The translations under genes and the position numbers were made by a program. A stretch of DNA of 64,000 bases from Calliopum simillimum. Its lineage: Eukaryota; Arthropoda; Insecta; Diptera; Lauxaniidae. The stretch is from NCBI GenBank assembly GCA_951812925.1, contig OX638368.1:160566492-160630491 (forward strand). Direction: 5' to 3'. Of the stretch, positions 30,590 to 41,700 are shown one piece after another; within the stretch, counting starts at the first letter, position 1, and each line of letters opens with the position of its first letter. Under the pieces are notes generated by a model. It was not told the DNA's origin, did not search any database, and saw only the letters and a list, made by a program, of their open reading frames with translations.

Positions 30590-31027
30590 CCGATGGAGTC
30601 CGCAGCGGCAGGTCAGGGCGTCGGTTTTCTGGGATTGTCATGACATACTCTTCGTGGACTACCTCGAAAAAGGAAAAACCATCAATAGCAAGTACTACTG
30701 AGCATTATTGGAGCGAGTGAAGGCCGAAATTGCTGCGAAACGGCCTCACATGAAGTGGCAAGACAATGCGCCGGCACACAAATGCATCGCAACCATGGCT
30801 AAAATCAACGATTTTGGGCTCGAATTGCTTCCCCATCCACCTTATTCGCCTGATTTGACTCCCTCGAACTATTATCTGTCCCTCAAAAGATGGCTCATCA
30901 ATAAAAAATTCAGCTTGGGTGAGGAGATCAGCGATGCCGCGAAGGAGTATTTTGCATACCTTCCGGAAATCGGGTGTCAAAATAAAACAAATAGCTGTTT
31001 CACGCTGAAATTTGACATGTATGCCTG
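30590..31027 (+). pseudogene. mariner D34D transposase remnant (irritans-like)
   Basis: The frame reads ASVFWDCHDILFVDYLEKGK, then a TGA stop at 30699-30701, then ALLERVKAEIAAKRPHMKW, QDNAPAHKC and LLPHPPYSPDLTPSNYYLSL. These are classic mariner DDE-domain motifs. Compared with active relatives it has an in-frame stop, a deletion between RPHM and QDNAP, and Asn in place of the third catalytic Asp (PSNYY for PSDFF-type). Both element ends are missing. An old, inactive fragment, unrelated to the DD37D element next to it. Confidence 0.85.
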
Positions 31028-31099
31028 AATAATATTCACTTAGTAAATATGAATGAACTATAAGGCACCATAATCTTTTTTGCGATCGCAGCGCATTAT

Positions 31100-33490
31100 G
31101 GCGGTCAAGAAGGTTACTTTTCACCCCACAAGTATTGACAAAACTGTAAAGGGTACATTTTCCCCTACCTCTTTTTTCTTTTTAATTGACCTATTTACCG
31201 ATTTCTGTAATAGAGACACGTATAAATATAATTCTAAAATGGCATAATATAGAATAGACAATATGTAGGCGATTAATGACCACCCTTCGTAACTTTCCAT
31301 TTACCGGTCTCCCAACTGTATATTTATAGTTTTGCAAATTTAGCCCTCGCTTTACAAACGCGAATGAGTCGACAACATTGATATATTAATGTCAGTTTTC
31401 GGTAATGAAGCAATCGAGCGGTTCGGTTAACTTTCATCTCAAATTTGTTTTGAATAAAAATATGAAAAGTTGTGTTTTTCGGTGTGTAAAAGTGTTCAAT
31501 AAAGTGTGTAGTTGTTAAATAAAGTGTTTAATTGTTAAATAAAGTGTTAAGTGAAGTGTTAAATGAAAGGCTTTTTTGGCAAACGAAAATGTATAAATTT
31601 TGCCATCGCCTTCAAGTGCAAAGCTCCAAAAGTGCGGTAAATATATGGGAGCCAAGTGAAAAGAAAGAGAAAAAAAAAATATAAAAAAACAATTCATACA
31701 TCGATTTATTCAATTGAAAAAATTAAATCATAAAGATCGTACTCCGTTTTCCAAGTTCGGTTTTCTAAGCCGACGAAAAAGTAATTTTTTTTTTTCGGCA
31801 AAGTTTCCAGTCCTTATCAAACCGCTGTTGCTTACATTTTTCGCACATACGTATACAACTAATTTGTGGAGCATAAACAATCGATCAGCCTTATAATATG
31901 CACCAAATGTATTTTTGTAAAGTTTAAGAGTATAGTTCTATTAAGAGCAAAAGTAGCGTCATAATATGAATTTGCTGACGTTTTGCTAGAAATGTTAAAA
32001 ATTAAATTCTGTTTTCACGAAAAGTTTACTTGATGGTGTAGAATTGATGGTATTAAGTTGAAAAAAAGATATCGGCCAAATAAGCGAACATAATGGCACA
32101 TAATGATTATGCCATCACCTTTGCCTTTGAATGGAATTACGGGGTCAGTCGGAGTAATCGATCAAGATTTGAGTTGAAAATAAATTTTTTTCAGTTTGCC
32201 GCCATCTACTATCTTTATTTATTTATCGTCAATGAATGAGCATTTCACACAAAGCGAACATTGGAAATATTTGATATTTTGAAATTCGGGTTAATATTCG
32301 GTATTATGTTGCTTTTAGAAGGTATTAACGGACACATTATTTTTTGAAATGAAACTTTTATGGCTGCGGTAGGCGGTTGAGATAAAATTGCAAGGCTGTG
32401 TCACATTTTTCGACACATTTTCCACTCTATTTCGTTCTATCTTGCAAGCTTAAAAAGCTATTTTGAAGAAATTTAAATTAATGGAATAAGTACTCACTAT
32501 TTAAGGATCCTTACAAGCGATTTCGATGGAATTTTTTTGGTAAGGGCCCACTGTGTCACTTCTGTCTTTTAATACAGATTTGTAACATATTGAAGCTCGC
32601 CCAAGAAAAGTTACAAAGTTATTTTCTAGCAAAGTCTGAAGGGATTTAACAAATAACCAGACATTTTTCCGTGCCTTAAATAAATTTGTCGAAAACTCTT
32701 TTTATGGCGCTTGGTTTTTTTTTTTGTTTAGTGATAACGACTACCTTCGACATTATTTATATGGTAGAAATAAAGCTTCCAAAAAGTTTTTAAATTTCAG
32801 AATAAAAAATAAAAAAACGTACGAAAGTACTTTCTCATGTGTTTTACAAAAAATTTTAAATTGTCGGACCGTGTGATAATTTTTAGCTATGAATTGCACC
32901 ACATAAAAAAACTGTTAGCTAAACATATCGACTCGAAATGATTAGATTATAGAATAACGAGCGGATCGGTCTCCAGGTACTATGTAATTATTGGAAGTTG
33001 AATGATATTTTTTTTATTACGGAATTTATTGTGCGTAAGTAGATTGGTTTAGATTTTCATCACATGAATTTTATATAAAATGGCTTAAAATACTTTTTTA
33101 TGAACTTCTATATAAATTTTATACAAAAAAGAATGAAAGATTTTCAAACGGTTTGCATATCAAATTGAAGCATAGATTTTATACCAAGTTTTGTGTAGAT
33201 CTGTATTCATTCCAATTTGGTTTGAATTTTACACCCAAACTATTTGCTGTGTGGAATACAAACCTCGATTCCATTTTATATATCAAAATGAGGAACACCT
33301 TAAGGTTGAATTAATTCTGATTCCGAGAAAAATTGGATTTCAGAATGTGGCCGTATTTAACATTCTTAGAATAATTCGGAACTTCAAAATCATCAAAACA
33401 ACAAGTTCGGGTAAAATAACATATGATTTAGAAAAAACGAGTGAGCACCGCTACCATAAACTAAAAAGCAATTTCTCCGAACCCGAATGG
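31100..33490. other. No recognised gene; possible promoter at its start
   Basis: AT-rich, with no conserved protein on either strand. The part at 31380-31720 differs in character (see the promoter candidate); the rest shows nothing I can name. Confidence 0.45.
31392..31424 (+). promoter_or_regulatory. Candidate fly core promoter (Inr plus DPE-like)
   Basis: TCAGTT (31392-31397) matches the initiator consensus. GGTTC lies at +27 to +31 from its A, one base off the usual DPE position, and GCAATCGAGC sits between them. Downstream (31480-31565) AAGTGTTAAATAAAGTG-like repeats resemble fly 5' untranslated regions. A 25-codon frame opens at 31563 and ends at the TAA of CGGTAAAT (31636), where a splice-donor-like GTAAAT overlaps. 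No TATA box. It could be host or the start of a degraded retroelement. Confidence 0.25.
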
Positions 33491-33494
33491 CATA

Positions 33495-34194
33495 GGGCTA
33501 GTTTACATACACATTCATAATCAAAATAATCATATATTTGGTGATTATTTTTATCATGAAATGAATGAGCAAATGATGCTACTTCACGAAATCAAACAGT
33601 GTTGTGTTGTAAAATGTTTTACAATTTGTCCCTTTTGGGAGAAAAATAATACAGTTTTTGTGAAGAAATCTACGAGATGGATGATGAAATAAGTGGACAC
33701 CTCCGGGTATGAGACAGTCGATTTTTTCTATGATGCAAAACTAATATTGCCAATCCGACTACTGTCGAACTGTCCTCTTGCTATGACCAAGTTTTTAAGC
33801 CAACACAGAAGTGAAAAGATCTATTGCTTATTTAAGTTATACACCTCTGGTCGCAACTCGACTGTAAAAAGTTTTTTATGATTTGTTTCGAAGTCTTTTG
33901 TTTTGTATTCAATCAACTGGAAATGGGAAGTGTCATGCGTCAGCGATTAGTGTTTGTGCAAATATAAATGGTTAAAACATTCTTTTTTGGCTTTTCTTAA
34001 AAGGTGTCATGTATCCGGGTATGAGCCACATCGTGTATCCGGGTATGAGACAATTTTTTTCGAACCCAAATCGTGTGCAACTGTCAAATATCGACATTTA
34101 TGAATGTGAACAATATGTAGTTTGAATCATGAAGCTAAAAAATTCATGATTATTTTGATTATGAAGGTCTATGTAAACTAGCCCATACGATTCT
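33495..34194. mobile_element. Inverted-repeat element (MITE), 700 bp
   Basis: Terminal inverted repeats of about 40 bp: GGGCTAGTTTACATACAC... and ...ATGTAAACTAGCCC, continuing TTCATAATCAAAATAATCAT on both sides. Flanked by ATA (33492-33494, 34195-34197), a possible 3-bp duplication. The interior has three TCCGGGTATGAG phrases (33704, 34014, 34037). No transposase. Confidence 0.75.
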
Positions 34195-34989
34195 TCCGAA
34201 AATATATTGTTTATTTGCGATTTAATAAAACAACACCAACCATATGTCAATCAAAATCCAATTCTCTGCATGATCGAAGAATTAACCGAATTAAGGCAGC
34301 AACAGAAGGATTTCCTCTTTTCGTCACCCAACACGCATTTGTTAATAATGGAAGCACACAATTTTAATATAATAATATGACTTGAATTTGTGGTCGAATT
34401 GACTTATGGAACAGGTGGCTGTGGTTATCAGAGCAGACGTCGACCAAACATACAAATGTAAAGAAACTCACGAATTTGCGTGTCGCAGCAATGAGATGAG
34501 CTCCCTTTTCAGGGTGACTGCTTGCTAATTTGTTAGAATTGTTGTTGTGCGACCGACTACTAATGTGGTTTCAGTTGGACTTTTAGTATTGTTAAATTGC
34601 GGTTTACTTCAATTATCCACCAATGCTGAAATACATTGTACTTCATGGATCAAAACACATGTGGACTGTTTTGAAATTATTTAGATATGTAAATATGCTA
34701 CAGAAACGTTCTCGCGTGTTCTTCCGTATTTTATTTTGACGTTTCGTTGACAGTTATTGTGAATATGCATTCAAATAATCAGAGTTATGATTAAATTTGT
34801 TGATAAAAAAAGAAAAAAAAAAACCAAGAATATGAATAAGATAACTTTAAACAAAACAAATAGCACTTGTACATCAAAACGTTGTGAGTACGTTTATGCT
34901 AAAAAATGTCAAACTTTATTATGGTGTTGGCAGATTTTAGCTATTGACATAAGTGTTACCAGTTCCCGAAATACTTATAAAGAGTAACC

Positions 34990-35487
34990 TACCTATAACC
35001 ACAACAGCATTTCGAAAATTGTGCCAGTATGTATATGAGATGCCTCGCTCTTTTGTTCGAATTCACCCAGTTTTTGCTCAGAGCTTCCAATAACTTTCAC
35101 TAGTTTTTTTTGTATAAGAAGTGTTACGCCGTTTTGTCCGAGTTAACCAAGTTTTTGTTCAAAACACACCAGTGTTTTTAGTATAATTTGGGGTTATCGT
35201 GAATAGATATTCCCGCGAAATTTTTCTCAGACTGCCGTGCATTCTTCATTGCAGTCTAGGAAAAATTTCACGTGAAAATTTATTTACGATAACGCAAAAA
35301 AGCCTTTTTAATTTGTGTTTTTGTGTAGGTCCGTTAACTGATTTCGCTCATTTTCTATCCCGAGTATACATTTACGACAGAGGCTGTGTAGAAAATTTCA
35401 TAGAATTCTTTCTATGGACAGAGAGTCCGACATAGAGACAGATAGACAGCCTTCGGCTCAGGAGGTAACGCTGGTCAATAATATTTT
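34990..35487 (+). repeat. Dispersed repeat R fragment
   Basis: GAATTCACCCAGTTTTTGCT (35060), GTTACGCCGTTTTGTCC, the GTCCGTTAACTGATTTCGCT block, GACAGAGAGTCC and GAGGTAACGCTGGTCAATAA. It stops before the usual terminal CCTGGGTGTAGGG, so it is 3'-truncated and diverged. Confidence 0.65.
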
Positions 35488-35529
35488 AGTAAATTTCCGA
35501 AAAATGACGTTAAAAATAAAGCAAAAACT

Positions 35530-36010
35530 TTCAGTGTTGCCACCTATTTTAGAAAAGTTTACCTCCGCTTTTCTGAAACAAAACTTCAATTTATTAAAAA
35601 AAGTAAGAATTATATAAGATTTTTAAAAATATCCTGATGGCAACTCTAAAAATGTATGTTGGAATTTGAAAAAGTTTATTTAAGTGTTTTAAGACTGCAT
35701 TTTATTTTATTTGTTTTTTTTTAATAAGTGGTTTAAGCAAAAGTAACCAGAAAAAAAGCAGGGTGGCAACACCTAAAGTTTTGTAAAAATTAGAAAAAAT
35801 TTATCTGAGCGTTTCTGAAATCAAAAATTTCAAAGTAGTCAAAAAAGGTAAGAATTAAATAAGATTTTCGAAAATAATCGGGTGGCAACCCTAAAAAATT
35901 AATGTTAGATTTTTGAACAGTTTATTTAAATAAAATAAAATAAAAAAAAAAAAAAAAAATTTCAATATTTTAAAAAATAGTTTAAGCAAAGCTTATAAAA
36001 AAACGGGTGC
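35530..36010 (+). repeat. Two diverged tandem copies, period about 240 bp
   Basis: Both copies share the order GTTGCCACC / GTGGCAACACC, TCTGAAA...AAAATTTCAA, AAGTAAGAATTA...ATAAGATTTT, TGGCAACYCTAAAAA and a GTTTAAGCAAA phrase. The second copy ends near an A-rich run at 35940. Origin unknown. Confidence 0.6.
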
Positions 36011-36457
36011 TTACTAAACGGAGAATGACGAAATGTTGCAAAAACAGTAATATCACAATAAAAAAAGTAATAATTTTTAAAAAAGTTGAAATCGGTGGAT
36101 AGCCCCTCTAATTGATTATTGATTTAATTATAAAGAGGTAAAATTATGTTAACCCAGTGTGCCAAACGGACTCGTTTCGGATCCGTAACGGGTTCATATT
36201 TTCGTTATTTTTATCCGTTACGGAATCCGTTGCGTATCAGTTACTGATCCGTTTGCGGGAAGGATTCCTAAAAAAAAAACGAATCGTTTTTTCTACTTTT
36301 ATGGATCCGTTTCGAACCTGTAACGTACATCAAAAACGAATTCAAAACGGATTCGCTTTTAATAATGGTAATGCTGCTTATAAAAAAAAAAGAAAAAAGG
36401 GTGAAGCGCTTATTTTTAATTAAAAAAAACAAAATAAAAAAAAAAAAAAAAATTACT

Positions 36458-36545
36458 ACCCCGGCCGGGAATCGAACTCAGGCTCCCGGGGTATTACTCT
36501 TTCATACACGAGACGTTAGACAACTAGGCTATTGACCGATACGAT
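36458..36545 (-). ncRNA. tRNA-like (SINE-head) segment with Pol III boxes
   Basis: On the minus strand TAGCCTAGTTGTCTAACG matches the A box and GAGTTCGATTCCCG the B box, about 50 nt apart, inside a stretch that can form a CCGGG/CCCGG stem. It looks derived from a tRNA gene but lacks a complete cloverleaf. The inverted second copy is at 37730-37817, where the B box is damaged (GTTCGACACGC). Confidence 0.55.
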
Positions 36546-37052
36546 GTATACTTAACTGAAGTAGACTTATTTGATGCTGAGATTTAAAGTTTGTATATTA
36601 AACAAATTTCTGTTGTTTTTTTATAAGTATTCTGTGTTGTTTTTCTTCCCTTCTTTTGATAAAAAATGTTATACCCAATGTGCACAAAAACGGATGAGGA
36701 TCCGTTTCGAATCCATTACGAGTTCATAAGGGTATAAAAAACGTAATCCGCGGTAACGGATCCATTTCGAACCCGTAACGTACATCAAAAACGAATTCAA
36801 AACGCTTTGTTAAGATAAAAAAAAAAAACATTTTGAAGCGCTTATTAGCGAATAAAAAAAATTAAATTCCGCAGTGCGGGCCCGTTTCGAATCCGAAACT
36901 TATGTAAAAACGAATTTCAAAACGGATTTTCTTTTAAATATGTTAATGCTGTATATTTACAGAAAAAAACCGTTTTGATGCGCCTATTAGCAATTAAAAA
37001 ATAATAAAAAGAAAAAAAAGGAAGAAAATAAAGGGTAAAAATCCACCTCTTG

Positions 37053-37080
37053 TAGGATTCGAACCTGGGCAAATCCGTTT
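37053..37080 (-). promoter_or_regulatory. Isolated B-box-like sequence in module B
   Basis: CCCAGGTTCGAATCCTAC on the minus strand is a perfect B box (GGTTCGAATCC). No convincing A box precedes it. The inverted copy of module B repeats it on the plus strand near 38321-38340. Confidence 0.4.
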
Positions 37081-37162
37081 CGATTCCGTAAATATTTCAA
37101 ATACGAACTCAAAACGGATTTAATTTATGATAAAAAAAATATTTTTGATTTGTTTTTTTTTT

Positions 37163-37510
37163 CAATTGTGTTAGACGAGCTTTAGGTCAGTAAATACTTC
37201 AATTTAAATTGTTGACAAAATTCAAATTTATATTTTTCCAATATTTCGTCTTTCATTGAAAGACATCATCAGGGACTAAAATTTAAAACAAATTGCACAA
37301 AAACATTTCATTACAATAATATCACAATTCATAAAATAATTGAAACTTACATTAAAAAATGAAAATAATTAACAATTACATTGAACTAATAACTCGACTG
37401 ATTTGATAAATTAACAATTATGCAAAATTAAAATTTTTAAGTCAAAAATATTTGTTAATACACTTTTGTAGTTTGGCGCGGTCAACTTGTTAATGTTTAT
37501 GTTTTCGTCT
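37163..37510 (-). mobile_element. Insert in the palindrome carrying a hammerhead-like motif
   Basis: Present between modules B+ and C+ but absent between C- and B- in the other arm, so it inserted later. The minus strand has CTGATGA, a U, an 8-bp stem GTCTTTCA/TGAAAGAC, then GAAATATT (37272-37244). Insert ends are approximate. Possibly a fragment of a Penelope-like or SINE-type retroelement. Confidence 0.5.
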
Positions 37511-37729
37511 ATGTATTTTTTTTCTTTTTATTTTATTGCGTATGATTTTTTGTAAACTTTTCAAACTCTGTTTGAAAAAATGTTTTTGATTCCAAATTTG
37601 AGTACATAACATTTTTTATCAAAAGAAGGGAAGAAAAACAGCACAGAATACTTATAAAAAAACAACAGAAATTTGTTTAATATGCAAACTTTAAATCTCA
37701 ACATCAAATAAGTCTACATCAGTTAAGTA

Positions 37730-37817
37730 AACATCATATCGGTCAATAGCCTAGTTGTCTAACGTCTCGTGTATGAAAGAGTAATACCCCGGGATCCTGA
37801 GTTCGACACGCGGCCGG
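37730..37817 (+). ncRNA. tRNA-like segment, inverted partner
   Basis: The plus-strand copy of the previous feature within module A-. The A box is intact (TAGCCTAGTTGTCTAACG); the B box is altered to GAGTTCGACACGCGG. Probably inactive. Confidence 0.45.
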
Positions 37818-38720
37818 GCTAGTAATTTTTTTTTTTTTTTGTTATTTTGTTTTTTTTAATTAAAAATAAGCGCTTCACCCTGTTTTCTTTTTTTTTTTTA
37901 TAAGCAGCATTAACATTATTAAAAGCGAATCCGTTTTGAATTCGTTTTTGATGTACGTTACAGGTTCGAAACGGATCTATAAAAGAAGAGAAAACGATTC
38001 GTTTTTTTTTTAGGAATCCTTCCCGCAAACGGATCAGTAACGGATACGTAACGGATTCCGTAACGGATAAAAAGATCGAAAATATGAACCCGTTACGGAT
38101 CCGAAACGAGTCCGTTTGGCACACTGGGATATACTCAAATTTGGAATCAAAAACATTTTTTCAAACAGAGTTTGAAAAGTTTACAAAAAATCATACGCAA
38201 TAAAATAAAAAGAAAAAAAAAAAAACAAATCAAAAATATTTTTTTTATCATAAAAATTAAATAAAGCAAATCCGTTTTGAGTTCGTATTTGAAGTATTTA
38301 CGGAATCAAAACGGATTTGCCCAGGTTCGAATCCTACCAGAGGTGGATTTTTACCCTTGATTTTTCTTCCTTTTTTTTCTTTTTATTATTTTTTAATTGC
38401 TAATAGGCGCATCAAAACGGTTTTTTTCTGTAAATATACAGCATTAACATATTTAAAAGCAAATCCGTTTTGAATTCGTTTTTACATAAGTTTCGGATTC
38501 GAAACGGGCCCGCACTGCGGAATTAAATTTTTTTTTTATTCGCTAATAAGAGCTTCAAAATGTTTTTTTTTTTTATCTAAACAAAGCGTTTTGAATTCGT
38601 TTTTGATGTACGTTACTGGTTCGAAATGGATCCGTTACCGCGGATTAAGTTTTTTATACCTTTATGAACTCGTAATGGATTCGAAACGGATCCTCGTCCG
38701 TTTTTGTGCACATTGGGAAG

Positions 38721-41700
38721 TAATATAATAAAAAACTTACGCGGAGAATGACGCACACTTGTGTTCTTTGCAAAATTTTTAACCTTTTTTTTAAAAAAAT
38801 ACGCATGAACTCACTATTGAAAAACCAAAACTGACTGAGCTGAAAATTCACTGAATCCCCTCATTCTCTTCACTTTCAGTTCTCTATTTACTCAATATTT
38901 AAAAAATTTACAGTTAAAATAAGAAAAACTGAGTGGAGATAGTCTAAAATGAGGAACCAACTTCTATGTATGTCAATTCTATATAAAAAAAAATTTTTCG
39001 AACAGTTAACTCAGAAAAACAGTAGCTGAAATATATACGCAAACAATGCAGTAAAAGTTTTTTTTTTTTTTGAAAATAACGTAATATGCGAAACGGGCAA
39101 ATTAAGTGCACTAAGAAGCGGTTAGGGACAGGACGGAGAATGACTTTTTAACACTTTATGTTATAATTTCATAGTAAAATATTAATTTAGCTATTCGTTT
39201 TTCGTCTTGCATGATTTTCCTTTAGCAAATTATGACCATTTGAAAATGACACCATATGGAGAAAAATCAGATAAGAATCTAATATGATTTTTAACTTTCA
39301 TGTATCATTTTAAAGTGGCCATAATTTTTTTTAAGAAAAACCACACAAGATCAGTTTAAAAAAAAATCCAGTAAAATTGTCTTATATCGAGCTAAATTTT
39401 GTTGTCAAAAGTCCTCAGATATGTGTGTATGTACTTGTAACTATTCTTCTCTTTTGTACAATAACGTTTGCGTGACAGTACTTTGAATAAAATATGAAAA
39501 GGGAGCACTACAATAATGTCGTACCTTGCGTGAATGCGCAACCAAAGAATTTTATTCCAAAAGTGAACATGCTGCCTGTCGACTGATCCTTGACCGTTTT
39601 ACTTAAGCATAGATATCACATGCGGTTTTCACAAGTTATCAACTGTCATTGCTTGATTTGTTTACTTCACAATTCAAATTCTTCTTCATTTTAATTTGAT
39701 TTCTGATGACTCCTTTTTAAAGTTCAAAAGTTGAGCATGCGGCAGTATTTATATACCGATTCTCTTGTAACAAATATAAAGAATGGCATCATTTGAGTCG
39801 ATTCGGCTGTGTCTTTTTGTAGAACCGCAGAAACTAAGAATACGGAAAAGGAAAACTGGATAATATAATAAAAATTTGCTGTTATAGAAGGGGGTGGGGG
39901 GCAGCTGCTCGGAGGCTCAGTATTAGAGACGAAAATTTCACAGTCAAAAAAAAAAAAAAAAAAAAATAGCATAATAATATTTCAAGAAGAAGTCGGCAAA
40001 GTCCCATTCGTAGCTTTTGTACCAACAATCCTAGGTCTTTTAAGTAATACCAACATATATATATCATACATTTTCAGCTCTGACAAGGTTCAACACGAAA
40101 ATTGAGTGAAGATGAAAATCAAAATGTGTGAAAAAATCTGGTTTCAATTATACTTTAAAGATAAAGGATCTTTGTCCAGAACAATTACACAGGCCTGCAA
40201 ATTGGACACTTTTTTTTCTCTCTTGATTTTTGAAGCCAATTATGGTGGTTTGGGACCTCTTAATCACGAATCTGAACTTGGTTTATTTCCATCACGACAG
40301 AATTTTTAGATATTCCAATTTTCAAAACCTCAAAAATAATGAAATATCGTGTGTTTTTCACTTTTATTTTAAATTTTCTTGAAACTCGGACGTGAAAGAA
40401 CAATTCTGTAAACGGATTTGGGCTCAGCATCAAAAAATACCATTGCGCAGCATTTGAAAACTTATTAATTCAATCGTTTGTGCTTATGTACTCTTCAATA
40501 TCACGCCTAAAATACTCAACATATAGTTTTTTAGTATCAAGTTTCATAATGCAGGTAATGCAAGTAGATATGCGTTTTGTTTTTCTTTTTTTGTTTTTGG
40601 CATGATTTCTTTGTATACCGAGCACACCGTACTTCCTTCGATTACCCCCATTGTCAAGACATATCTGTCGGAATATCAGGCGGATATATGGTGTTAATAT
40701 GGTTTCAATATACCTACTGGTATACGCGTAGGAGCGACTCGTATAAAATTTTCAATAATTTTTTTTGTATGAGGGGTAGAACACCTCCTTGTCCAATCGA
40801 TCCCGTATTTCTTACAATTGTGTTGGAGCACCAAAAAAACATCTGGTGCAAATATGGTTTTGATATGTTCAGTAGTATAGGCGTGGTAGTCTTGTACTTA
40901 TATACAAAAAATGCACTTAAGTTAAACTTAAATTACTGAAAATTGTGACGTGCTGGAATTTTTTTCACTATTTTTCTCGTAATCAGCACACTTAAATCTA
41001 TAGAAATCGCTTTTTAAAACTTAGAGAGGAAAACCCATGCGGGACTGTGTAGACGATAACAGTGGGCATGGCAATTTTTTTGATTAATATTAGTTTATGG
41101 TATTCATGTTCACTAACAAATTAGTTCATAAAGCTTCCAAGAAAAACTTTTCAAAGCGTACGAGTATAGTAAAAGATAAGGAACCCTCTTTGTAGGAGTA
41201 AGTACATTTATTTTTATTGATACTAGAATCGTCCAGTGGTCAAAATTCGACCACAAATGTCTTAAATAATTTTGGTACTTTTTGGACACCTTTAGTAGAT
41301 ACTTTTTTGCCATTTCGTACAAAATAGAAAGCTCATTTATCATCCTTGGTATAATTCAAGCGAAACACAAAGAAAACAAAAAACATGAAATTGGTGCTAT
41401 ACTTTTTGTCTTTCTCTTTGTGCTTTATCCTCTTTTCAGCTCTGTGTGACCGTGTATTTTGTTGTTGTTAGTATTGAAAAATTTGTAATTAATTTTACCT
41501 GGGTTAAAGTCAAAATATTAAAATAATTTTAACATTGTGCACATCCACACACAAGTAATTTTCTAATGGTGTATTATTTAAACTCCATTCTTATTTCTTA
41601 TTTGACTTAACAACGACTATAAAAATTTCAGAACATATAAAGTTATTTGAACAAAATAAGCAATTTCGTTAATGGGTCCTTAGATAAAATTCATTAGTCA

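Larger units (their letters stand above)
36150..38720. mobile_element. Compound palindromic element with tRNA-like segments
   Basis: It begins CCCAGTGTGCCAAACGGA and ends TCCGTTTTTGTGCACATTGGG-like. Three modules recur: A (36150-36665, inverted at 37618-38130), B (36668-37150, inverted at about 38230-38720) and C (37512-37612, inverted at about 38132-38225). The order is A+ B+ [insert] C+ A- C- B-. All modules are dense in AAACGGATTCG-like text and internal inverted repeats. Both A modules would encode the same about 85 residues on opposite strands, which is just the inverted repeat. No transposase and no clear target duplication. Confidence 0.75.

Noticed and set aside
36458..37817. True tRNA genes
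   Set aside because: A and B boxes are present, but no full cloverleaf with a proper acceptor stem and anticodon arm can be drawn, and the copies lie in a palindromic repeat.
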